Shown here: one piece after another, positions 1 through 6,935 of the stretch | How the letters are laid out: each line of letters begins with the position of its first letter | Numbering within the stretch: the first letter of the stretch is position 1 | Source of the DNA: HyVt-337 sp964428895 | Lineage (GTDB): Bacteria; Planctomycetota; Phycisphaerae; SM23-33 | Assembly: GCA_964428895.1 (NCBI GenBank) | Contig: CAYRZU010000095.1 | Location: forward strand, 1 to 9,738 | Direction of reading: 5' to 3' | Length of the DNA: 9,738 bases | Translations under genes and position numbers: made by a program | The notes under the pieces: model-generated | Database searches by the model: none | Told to the model about the DNA's origin: nothing | Seen by the model: the letters and a program-made list of their open reading frames with translations, nothing else

Positions 1-1386
1 TGCGCTCTGACAGCCACTCCCGCACGCGGCCAGGGGCGCGACATTGGCGGCCCGGGGCGCATCTACAATGAAGAACTTCGACTCCAGCTCGATTCCCAGA
101 TGCCCGATGCCCGCGAAAAGGGCTTCGACGCCGGCGGCTGGTTGAACCTGGCGTTCTTCGCCTATGAGGATGACCCCGCCCAGCGGGAACGGCACCTCAT
201 GCGTTACGCCCTCCGCGGCTGGGCGAGCCTGAACATTCAAGGCGTGCACCGGGCCTATTTCCGCGGGCTGCTGCAACTGGACGATTGGGGTAATCACGAT
301 AACCCCATGCACCGCGGTGATGATTTCGACTCCCGAGTTGAGCGGGCCTGGTATCAGTTCGACCTGGGCCAACTGATGGCCCTGAGGGGTGGCAAACGGC
401 CGCCCATCGGCTTCAAGGTCCGGGCCGGCCGTGATTTCAACACCATCGGCACAGCCCTGGTGATGTCGATGCCGTTGGACGGCGCTCGGTTTACCATCAC
501 CACCCGGAAGTGCGAGACCGAAATCTTGCTGGGCAAGACCGTCGGCTGGGTCGACAATATCGACCCGTCCGATCGCGTGGCTGAGCAGCAGGATCGGCTC
601 ATCTTCGCTACGCAGGTGACTTCCAAGCACTTCGCCCAGCATCGTCCGTTCGTCTACTTCATGATGAACAACGATTACACGAACGCCGAGCCCAAGCAGC
701 CGGCGGTTCAGGCCTACGAGTACGACTCCAACTACCTCGGCGTCGGTAGCACCGGTACGGTGCTGCTGCCCAAGCTGCTGTACTCGACCGAACTGGTTGG
801 GGAGTGGGGCAGCACCTACTCCAACGGCGCCAACGCCGCCAGCGACAAAGACAACATCTGCGCCATGGCGTTCGACGCGCAGCTGAGTTATCGGTTCGAC
901 TGCCCCACGCGGCCGAAAGTCGAGGGCGAATACCTCTACGCCTCCGGCGACAAGGACCGGGCCATGAGTTCGGTCGCCACCGTCGGCGGCAACCAGATCG
1001 GGTCGAAGGACCGGGCCTTCAACGCGTTCGGCTTCCGGGATACCGGCATCGCGTTCGCCCCGCGCATCTCCAACCTCCACATGCTCATGGCGGGGGCCAG
1101 TTTCTACCCGCTGGAGAGCATGAGGTGCTTCCGGAACATGGAAGTCGGGGCGAAGATCTTCGCCTACCAAAAGGCCGCCAAGACCGGGGCCATGGACGAC
1201 ACCACCGCCACCAACGCCGCTCGTTGGCTGGGCTGGGAGTGGGACCTGTACTGCAACTGGCGCATCACCAGCGATCTGTCGTGGACGTTCAGGTATGGCA
1301 TGTTCTTTCCCGGAGACGCTTTTAGCGGCACGGGCGACAAGAGTAACCGACACTTCCTGTATACAGGCATGGTGTTCAGCTTCTAG
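1..1386 (+). CDS. Outer-membrane beta-barrel protein, alginate-export-like (5' end missing)
   Basis: Partial gene: frame 1 is open from the first base, so the true start and most of the signal peptide lie outside the window; 461 residues are visible. The first visible residues (CALTATPARGQG) look like the end of a signal peptide. The chain alternates short amphipathic strands with Gly/Asp/Asn-rich turns and ends in YTGMVFSF, a typical aromatic C-terminal strand for insertion into the outer membrane. A stretch around 415-530 (VRAGRDFNTIG, then LDGARFT) resembles the 'GRQ..G....DG' strand pair of alginate-export/AlgE-like porins. The ATG at 100 is internal and not the real start. It is the first visible gene of a four-gene run; the next start lies just after its stop. 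The beta-barrel call is fairly secure. The alginate-export link is a family resemblance only, and I would not infer alginate as substrate. Confidence 0.68.
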   Translation, partial: CALTATPARGQGRDIGGPGRIYNEELRLQLDSQMPDAREKGFDAGGWLNLAFFAYEDDPAQRERHLMRYALRGWASLNIQGVHRAYFRGLLQLDDWGNHDNPMHRGDDFDSRVERAWYQFDLGQLMALRGGKRPPIGFKVRAGRDFNTIGTALVMSMPLDGARFTITTRKCETEILLGKTVGWVDNIDPSDRVAEQQDRLIFATQVTSKHFAQHRPFVYFMMNNDYTNAEPKQPAVQAYEYDSNYLGVGSTGTVLLPKLLYSTELVGEWGSTYSNGANAASDKDNICAMAFDAQLSYRFDCPTRPKVEGEYLYASGDKDRAMSSVATVGGNQIGSKDRAFNAFGFRDTGIAFAPRISNLHMLMAGASFYPLESMRCFRNMEVGAKIFAYQKAAKTGAMDDTTATNAARWLGWEWDLYCNWRITSDLSWTFRYGMFFPGDAFSGTGDKSNRHFLYTGMVFSF

Positions 1387-1395
1387 GACGTGACC

Positions 1396-1938
1396 GTGCG
1401 AAAGCCATTAACAACACTGTTGCTGCTGACCGCCCTGGCCGCGATAGCGGGCTGCCAGAACGCCGGCGTGGTCACCGGCGGCGCCCAGGCCCTCCAGGGA
1501 GACGAAGACTCCGCGATCTTTATCGACCGCGTGGCCTCTCTGGAGAACGTCAGCGAGAACGACGCCATGCGGGGCGTCCTGCTGCTGCTGGACGGCGAGG
1601 ATACCGCCCAGACGTTCCAGCAGCGCGTGGACCTGATGCTTCAGCGGCACTTGGTCAGCCCGAACTGGGATTTCAGCGCCGATCGCCCCATCACCCGAGG
1701 CCGATTGGCCTATATGATCTGCCAGGCTACCGACATGCCGGGGGGCATCATCCTGACCCTGACCGGCCCCAGCCAGCGGTACTGCCACCGCGAACTGCAA
1801 TACCGCGGAATGATGACAAGTGGCGCGATTTTTTCACCGGTCGGTGGGTTAGAATACGTTAGCGTTCTGACACGGGCCGACACATTCATCCGAACCGGCG
1901 AAGTCCCCGACAAAGCCGGCGCCATTCGCGAATACTAG
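1396..1938 (+). CDS. Small predicted lipoprotein of unknown function
   Basis: The protein has a lipoprotein signal: two basic residues, a Leu/Ala-rich core and the lipobox IAGC, so the Cys should be lipidated and the protein anchored in the envelope. I chose GTG 1396 because AGGA at 1385-1388 lies 7 bases upstream; GTG 1390, two codons earlier, is an alternative with no room for a ribosome site. The mature part (about 160 residues) has a helical first half and a conserved-looking second half (ITRGRLAYMICQ, then EYVSVLTRAD). Two further Cys (111 and 132, counted from GTG 1390) could form a disulfide. ITRGRLAYMI faintly resembles a surface-layer-homology motif, but too weakly to assign. The gene starts 9 bases after the barrel gene, and its stop overlaps the ribosome site of the FecR gene, so co-translation is likely. 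No known family is recognised. Confidence 0.8.
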   Translation: MRKPLTTLLLLTALAAIAGCQNAGVVTGGAQALQGDEDSAIFIDRVASLENVSENDAMRGVLLLLDGEDTAQTFQQRVDLMLQRHLVSPNWDFSADRPITRGRLAYMICQATDMPGGIILTLTGPSQRYCHRELQYRGMMTSGAIFSPVGGLEYVSVLTRADTFIRTGEVPDKAGAIREY

Positions 1939-1942
1939 GAGG
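1937..1942 (+). promoter_or_regulatory. Strong ribosome binding site of the FecR gene
   Basis: AGGAGG lies 5 bases before ATG 1948 and overlaps the TAG stop (1936-1938) of the lipoprotein gene. It fixes the FecR start and suggests translational coupling. Confidence 0.8.
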
Positions 1943-1947
1943 TCGTC

Positions 1948-2817
1948 ATGAACCGACCGACCACCATTCTAATGACGGTCTTGTTAACCTGCGCCTGCGC
2001 GTGGGCCCAGCAAGACGCCCCTCCCGCCACCACCGATCAGCCCGCGGCGCCGACCACCCAGCCGGCCGCCGGGGTCGAGCAACTGACCGTGACGGTCGTC
2101 TCCGTAGAGGGCAAGGTCTACTACCGTGACGCCTCGGTCGAAGGCGGCGAGCGAAAGCCCCTCCAGGCCGGCGATACCCTCACCGAGCGGATGGTGGTGA
2201 TCACCGGGTTCGGCTCGAAGGCGGTGCTGAAGTTCGATGAATTCGGCGAGGTGGTCGTCAACAGCGGAACCAAGATGGGCATCGGCGCGTTCCGCCGCAG
2301 CCAAGGCCAAGTCGATTCGCGCGTCGGCATGAAGTATGGCACCATGAAGGTGTCCGTCGACGGCAGCAGAGAGCCCGTCGACTTTCGCGTGCAGACGCCT
2401 ACGGCCACCGCGGCGGCCAAGGGAAGCGGCATCTTCTGCGGCTTTGGCGAATTCGGATTTGGCATCTTCGGCAGAGCCGGCAGTTGGGCCCTGTTCGGCA
2501 TTGGCGGCAGCAACACGGTTCAGCCAGGCCAGCAAGGTGACGGGAACGGCACGAACCCGGATGCGTTGGCGAATCTGGACAACGTGAATCTGGGGGACCC
2601 CTTCGGCGGCTTGACCTTCGAAGAGATCATGAACCTGTACCTCAACGGCGGCGGGCAGGGCGTGTTCGACTTCACCGGGTGCGGCGGCACGAACCCGTTC
2701 TTCGGCAACACGCCCAGCGGCGATAACAACCATCATACGGGCCCGCGCGGCGACTCCCCGAGCAACGGCTTTGATTCTCCGGGTTACTCGATCTCGTCGG
2801 GAGTCAAAGGTCGGTAA
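1948..2817 (+). CDS. Exported FecR-domain protein
   Basis: 289 residues. A Sec signal peptide (about 1-20, cleavage near AWA|QQ) leads into a Pro/Thr/Ala/Gln linker (21-42) and a FecR domain (about 46-160). That domain shows VVSVEGKVYYRD, then LQAGDTLTERMVVITGFGSKAVLKF, then the late strand RVQTPTATAAAKGSG, which corresponds to the 'TPTA...RGT' edge of FecR domains; here the Arg is Lys and Thr is Ser. Residues 160-187 are rich in Gly and Phe, and the remainder (188-289) is Gly/Asn/Asp-rich and probably disordered. There is no membrane helix after the signal, so unlike the iron-signalling FecR anti-sigma factor it lacks a cytoplasmic arm; the domain here is probably a periplasmic binding module. 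It lies directly before a CHASE2 cyclase, a neighbourhood I recall for stand-alone FecR proteins elsewhere. The domain call is firm; the role and partner are inferred. Confidence 0.85.
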   Translation: MNRPTTILMTVLLTCACAWAQQDAPPATTDQPAAPTTQPAAGVEQLTVTVVSVEGKVYYRDASVEGGERKPLQAGDTLTERMVVITGFGSKAVLKFDEFGEVVVNSGTKMGIGAFRRSQGQVDSRVGMKYGTMKVSVDGSREPVDFRVQTPTATAAAKGSGIFCGFGEFGFGIFGRAGSWALFGIGGSNTVQPGQQGDGNGTNPDALANLDNVNLGDPFGGLTFEEIMNLYLNGGGQGVFDFTGCGGTNPFFGNTPSGDNNHHTGPRGDSPSNGFDSPGYSISSGVKGR

Positions 2818-2847
2818 GCGAAGACAGGCAGCGCCGGAGATGCGGAG

Positions 2848-5538
2848 ATGGCAGCCAGTGGGCTGAAGACATCCCGGCCGACGACCGCGGCGCTGTGGGG
2901 GCTGGTCGGAACGCTCATCGTTTTGGGGGTCCATCTGGTCGGCCTTGACGACCACGCCGAACTCGATTGCCTCGATCTGTGCTTCCGCTATTGCTCGCGC
3001 CTGGATTCGCCGGACCAAATCGTCCACGTCGACATCGATGACGGCAGCCTCGCCGAGTTGGGGCGGTGGCCCTGGCCTCGGGAGATCCTGGCGGGCATCG
3101 TCCAGACGCTGGGCCAGTGCGGGGCTAAGAGCGTGGCGCTGGATATCCTGTTCCACGATCCGCAGGAGGTCCGATATGTCTCCGCGGCTGACGAGCTGTA
3201 CGCCGAGGACGCCGACGCGGAATTGTTGGCCCGGGCCCAGCCGATCCCGGTCTTCGACGACGCGCTGCTGACCGACGCCATTGAAACCACCGGCGCCGCA
3301 GCCGCGATGTACATCATCTTCGAATCCGATGCCGACCGCCGGCCGCCGTCGGCCCAGGAGGCGTGGTTGGATCGGGCCAAGGCGGCGCTGGACCGATTCA
3401 CGGTGCCAGATGAGAACGTGGCTGAGTTTCCACTGGCCGCAGGGCCGCTGATCCCGCCGGTGGTGACCGTGGCCGAGGCGGCGGGGCTGACCGGGTTCGT
3501 GACGATCGAGCCCGACGCCGACGGCGTGGTGCGCCGAATTCGTCTGCTGGGCCAGGGCAACGGGGGTGTGTTCCCGCAGTTTGCGGTCGCCCTGGCCGCG
3601 GCCGATCTGACGGGCTTGGCTCGGCCGATGGCGCAGATCTATGCCGACGACGGCGAGGTCCGGATCGAAATCGATTCCGATCCGATTCGCATTCCGGTCG
3701 ACCGTGACGGACGGATGCTGATCAATTGGGTAGCGCCCGGGCGCGACGAGACGCAGCATATTCCCGCCTCGGCCGTCGGATTCATCTGGCAGCAACAGCA
3801 AAGCCTGTCCGCCAACCAACGCCGCGTTCGGCTAGTGCAGGTGCAGTTGGTCAGGCTTCTGGAAGACGGCGATTCCCTGGCGCTATTCGCCCAAGCCGAC
3901 CGGGTGTTTCAGGATGTCATCACTCGGCAGCGGGAGCGATTCGTTTCCCGCTTGCAGAATCGGCCCTTCGATGCCGAAGGTCTAGCGGCGGCGCTGAAGA
4001 CCCAGGACGATATCGAGGCCACCCTCGACCAGCGAATGGCCGAGCTGGGGGGAGACTTGGATGAATTCTACCTGGTCGAGCCGCCCGAAGCGCCGGAGGA
4101 TTTGGCCAAGTTTGAGCAGCTGAAGCGGTTTCGAGATCTGTGGACCCAATACGCAGCCGCCAACGAACAAATTCGCCGCGATATCGCCGACCACATGGAG
4201 CGTCTTCGGGATCGGGTGGCGGGCAAGGTCTGCCTGATCGGCTCGACCGCTACCGGCGCGCCGGACTTCATCAATACGCCTACCGGCTCGATGGTTCCGG
4301 GCGTCTACATGCACGGGGCCGTCTTCAATACGATCGTTTCGGGCCGGTTCGTTCGGTCGGCGCCGGTGGTTCTGGCGCTGGTGGTAACGGTAGCGATGGG
4401 GCTGGCCGTGTCATTTGTCTCGGCGCATCGGCCCATGTTGCATGCGGCCGTCACGGTGGTGGGGTTGGCCGCGGCGTTCATATTCGTCAACGCCTACGTG
4501 GTCTTCGCGGCCGGGGGCATGCACGTGCCGTTCGTGGCTCCGCTGGCGGCGGCGTTCGTGAGCTTCCTGATGGTGGCGGTGTACCGTCAGCTCACCGAAG
4601 AGCGGGCCAAGCGCCACATCCGAGGGATGTTCGCTCACGCCCTGTCACCGACGTTGGTCGATCGCCTGTTGGACGACCCTTCGCTGGCCGAGCTGGGTGG
4701 CCAGAAGCGACGGCTGACCTGCATGTTCAGCGACTTGGCGGGCTTTACGCCACTGTCGCACCAACTAGGCCCGCAACAGACCGTTCGCGTGCTGAACCGC
4801 TACTTCGACACCATGACCGACATCGTGCAGAACGAAAGCGGCGGCTTTCTGAACAAGTTTCTGGGGGACGGCATCTTTTGCTTCTTCGGGGCGCCGGTCC
4901 TTCAGGACGATCACGCCGCCCGGGCTATCCGGGCCTCGGTGGCCTGTCAGCAACAAATCGGCGATCTGAATCGGCGCCTGGGCGAAGAGTTCGGCCAGGC
5001 CGCCTCCCTGGCCGTCCGCGTGGGATTGGCCACCGGTGAGGCCATGGTTGGCAACTGCGGGTCGAGTCAACGGATGGACTACACCGCCATCGGCGACTGT
5101 GTGAACCTGGCCGCCCGTCTGGAGTCGGCCAACAAGGACCTGCATACCCAGATCCTCGTCGATGACGCGACGTGGCGGACCGGCGACGTCCGAGATGTAG
5201 TAGCTCGGCCGGTCGGTCGGGTCGGCGTTCGCGGGGTAACGGTGCCGGTGGTGGTCTGGCACGTGTGGGTCGCCCCGCCGGATGAGGCTTTGATCGAAGC
5301 GTCGGCGAGATTCGCCGAAGGCGTGGACCTCTTCCAGACGCGTCAATTCGCCAGGGCGGCGGAGGTCTTCGGGGTCGTGGCCGATCAATTGCCCGGCGAT
5401 TCATTGACGGGGATCTATCTGGAACTGTGTGCGTACGGACAGGGGTGGTCGGCGGGCCAACCGTGGCAACCAAGTTGCGGCGATGGGGACGTGATCCGCT
5501 TCATCGAGCCGAGCGGGTCGGCGATTACGTCCGTTTGA
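2848..5538 (+). CDS. CHASE2-domain membrane adenylate cyclase (class III)
   Basis: 896 residues. Order: membrane helix 14-33; periplasmic CHASE2 sensor about 34-500, with HVDIDDGSL early and GKVCLIGSTATGAPDF, TPTG and PGVYMHG late; three membrane helices about 505-525, 530-552 and 558-579; cytoplasmic class III cyclase domain about 620-770; and a C-terminal tail with one TPR-like helical pair (815-850). Catalytic residues are intact: metal Asp629 (FSDLAGFT) and Asp674 (KFLGDGIF), purine-reading Lys670 and Thr746 (DYTAIGD), and transition-state Asn753 and Arg757 (VNLAARLE). Lys plus Thr is the adenylate-cyclase class IIIb pattern, so the product should be cAMP from ATP. Residues 312-456 form a helical insertion inside CHASE2. 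The start is supported by GGAG at 2836-2839, 8 bases upstream of ATG. Last gene of the operon, 30 bases after FecR; its 3' end overlaps the opposing phosphatase gene. The stimulus is unknown. Confidence 0.93.
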   Translation: MAASGLKTSRPTTAALWGLVGTLIVLGVHLVGLDDHAELDCLDLCFRYCSRLDSPDQIVHVDIDDGSLAELGRWPWPREILAGIVQTLGQCGAKSVALDILFHDPQEVRYVSAADELYAEDADAELLARAQPIPVFDDALLTDAIETTGAAAAMYIIFESDADRRPPSAQEAWLDRAKAALDRFTVPDENVAEFPLAAGPLIPPVVTVAEAAGLTGFVTIEPDADGVVRRIRLLGQGNGGVFPQFAVALAAADLTGLARPMAQIYADDGEVRIEIDSDPIRIPVDRDGRMLINWVAPGRDETQHIPASAVGFIWQQQQSLSANQRRVRLVQVQLVRLLEDGDSLALFAQADRVFQDVITRQRERFVSRLQNRPFDAEGLAAALKTQDDIEATLDQRMAELGGDLDEFYLVEPPEAPEDLAKFEQLKRFRDLWTQYAAANEQIRRDIADHMERLRDRVAGKVCLIGSTATGAPDFINTPTGSMVPGVYMHGAVFNTIVSGRFVRSAPVVLALVVTVAMGLAVSFVSAHRPMLHAAVTVVGLAAAFIFVNAYVVFAAGGMHVPFVAPLAAAFVSFLMVAVYRQLTEERAKRHIRGMFAHALSPTLVDRLLDDPSLAELGGQKRRLTCMFSDLAGFTPLSHQLGPQQTVRVLNRYFDTMTDIVQNESGGFLNKFLGDGIFCFFGAPVLQDDHAARAIRASVACQQQIGDLNRRLGEEFGQAASLAVRVGLATGEAMVGNCGSSQRMDYTAIGDCVNLAARLESANKDLHTQILVDDATWRTGDVRDVVARPVGRVGVRGVTVPVVVWHVWVAPPDEALIEASARFAEGVDLFQTRQFARAAEVFGVVADQLPGDSLTGIYLELCAYGQGWSAGQPWQPSCGDGDVIRFIEPSGSAITSV

Positions 5539-6775
5539 TTAGCACCGCCGTCAGATCGTCGGCTTGGTCCATCCCGGTCGTAAACACCAGCACCGCCTGA
5601 TGGAGGTCCTCGATCATTTCGGCCGCCGACTTATCGCGGGAAGCCCGTAGGATGTCCATCATTCGTTCCATGCCGAATTGTTCGCCGTCGGCCTTGGCGG
5701 CTTCGAAGAACCCGTCGGTGGTGATGATGGCGAAGTCGCCTGGGGCGAAGTCGAACGTCAGCATTTCCGCGTAGTCGCCGTCGGGCAGGATCGCCAGGGG
5801 TAGGCCCGTGGCGGGGACCTCGTCGAACCGGTCGGTCTGAGTCGTGTAGAACACCATGGGCCCGTGACCGGCCGAGGCGTAGGTCAGGCGGTGGGCGTCG
5901 ATATCCAGCAGGCCGACGAAGCAGGTCACGAATCGCCCGTCGAGGTCCTCTGAGAGCAGGCTGTTGGCGGTCGCCAGGGCCTGGGAGACCTCGCGGCCGA
6001 GACTGCTGGCGGTTCGGAGCATGGCGCGTGTTTCGGCGATGACCAGGGCGGGCCCCACGCCGTGGCCGGACGCGTCGGCAACGGTCACCAGCGCTCGCCC
6101 GTCGGGCAAGGCCAGGAAGTCGTAGATATCGCCGCCGGTCTCGTCCGCTGATTCATTGAAGCCCGCCATGTCGTAGCCGGGCAGGTCGAGGGCGCTATCG
6201 GGCAGGAGACCTCGTTGGATTTCGCGGGCGATCTGCAGGGCCCGGGCCATTTGTTGTTTCTCGACGTAGTGCTCGATCAGCCTAGCCCGTTGTAGCGACA
6301 CGCCCGCTTGGGCGGCCAGGGTCTCGGCCAGGGAGATATCATCCTCGGCGAACGGCCCTCCCTGTTTGTTGAGCACCTGCAACACGCCCACGCGCTCGCC
6401 CTCGTGGTCCAGCAGCGGCACGGACAGAATACTGCGCGTCCGAAATCCGCTTTCCTTGTCGACGGCTTGGTTAAATCGCTCGTCGGCGTAGGCGTCGGGG
6501 ACGTTGATGGTCTGGCGGTTCTGCAGCGTGGCCCCGGCGATGCCCTTGTCGGCGGGGAAGCGGATCTCATCGGCGCCGGTGGCGATCCGGCTGACCAGTT
6601 CGTTGGTGTCGGCGTCGAACAGGAACAGGCTGGCCCGCTCGGCTGAGAGCAGTTCGCAACTGCGGTCGATGATGACGGCCAGCAGTTCGTCCAGCTCAAC
6701 CGCCCCGCCCATCATCCGCGTGATCTCGAGGACTTGCTTCAAGTCGGCCAGACGTTCGGCATCGGTGGCGCCCAT
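5525..6775 (-). CDS. GAF-domain PP2C-type serine/threonine phosphatase (RsbU/SpoIIE family)
   Basis: 416 residues, no membrane helix, cytoplasmic. A short N-terminal helix leads into a GAF domain (about 28-163: AERASLFLFD, IAGATLQNRQ, ILSVPLLD, GVLQVLNK), a signalling helix (165-190) and a PP2C domain (about 195-415). Metal-binding acidic residues are present: Asp216 (DETGGD), Asp234 (VADASGHGVGPAL), Asp354 (TTDGFFEA) and Asp406-Asp407 (QADDLTAV). Family members dephosphorylate STAS anti-sigma antagonists in partner-switching pathways, often activated by ligand binding to the attached sensor. No antagonist or kinase gene is adjacent, so the target is open. The ATG start is backed by AGGG 8 bases upstream and by an in-frame TGA 12 codons-worth of bases upstream with no start between. 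It converges on the cyclase gene with a 14-base overlap and is a paralogue of the phosphatase starting at 8192 (both carry EIQ..LLPD and DETGGD). Confidence 0.93.
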   Translation of the reverse strand: MGATDAERLADLKQVLEITRMMGGAVELDELLAVIIDRSCELLSAERASLFLFDADTNELVSRIATGADEIRFPADKGIAGATLQNRQTINVPDAYADERFNQAVDKESGFRTRSILSVPLLDHEGERVGVLQVLNKQGGPFAEDDISLAETLAAQAGVSLQRARLIEHYVEKQQMARALQIAREIQRGLLPDSALDLPGYDMAGFNESADETGGDIYDFLALPDGRALVTVADASGHGVGPALVIAETRAMLRTASSLGREVSQALATANSLLSEDLDGRFVTCFVGLLDIDAHRLTYASAGHGPMVFYTTQTDRFDEVPATGLPLAILPDGDYAEMLTFDFAPGDFAIITTDGFFEAAKADGEQFGMERMMDILRASRDKSAAEMIEDLHQAVLVFTTGMDQADDLTAVLIKRT

Positions 6776-6798
6776 GGGCGCAACCCTATATTCCCCGG

Positions 6799-6815
6799 CA
6801 AGTCAGGTCAAGTCA
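6799..6815. repeat. Direct repeat CAAGTCA x2, 10-base period
   Basis: CAAGTCA (6799-6805) is repeated exactly at 6809-6815 after a 3-base spacer (GGT), so the copies sit one helical turn apart, 24 bases upstream of the GAF-PP2C start. This is the geometry of a tandem regulator site. The repeat is short and could be chance. Confidence 0.4.
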
Positions 6816-6820
6816 CCTCC
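6813..6820 (-). promoter_or_regulatory. Orphan Shine-Dalgarno-like GGAGGTGA upstream of the GAF-PP2C gene
   Basis: Reading on the minus strand, GGAGGTGA is close to a perfect ribosome site but lies 37 bases before the ATG at 6775, too far to serve it. It is followed by TTG ACC TGA, a two-codon frame ending in a stop. It may be chance, a leader element or part of an operator. Confidence 0.3.
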
Positions 6821-6865
6821 GATATACCCTTGGGCTCCTGGGCCCCTCGGAACGGTGCGAATGAG

Positions 6866-6894
6866 TTGTCCTGGTCGGATCGAAAGTCTACTAT
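6866..6894 (+). promoter_or_regulatory. Putative sigma70-type promoter of the prepilin-like gene
   Basis: TTGTCC (6866-6871, 4 of 6 matches to the -35 consensus) and TACTAT (6889-6894, 4 of 6 matches to the -10) are separated by 17 bases. Transcription would begin near 6901, giving a leader of about 35 bases before ATG 6936. The position, in the divergent gap, fits. Confidence 0.45.
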
Positions 6895-6935
6895 TAGAGT
6901 GTTCGGGTTCGTAAACCCTCTGTGAGGTTCCTCGT

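Noticed and set aside
804..1325. 173-residue plus-strand open frame
   Set aside because: Out-of-frame within the beta-barrel gene, dominated by Arg, Gln and His, with no plausible ribosome site.
1984..3819. 611-residue open frame on the minus strand
   Set aside because: It lies opposite the FecR and cyclase genes, whose domains are clear. Its translation is rich in Arg, His, Gly and Asp without recognisable motifs, as expected for the antisense frame of GC-rich coding DNA.
4140..5039. 299-residue plus-strand open frame
   Set aside because: A shifted frame inside the cyclase gene covering its catalytic motifs; composition (Arg/Gly/Pro-rich) is artefactual.
6785..6811. Possible minus-strand promoter TTGACC ... 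TATAGG for the GAF-PP2C gene
   Set aside because: The spacer is only 15 bases and transcription would start almost at the ATG, so the evidence is too thin to list as a feature.
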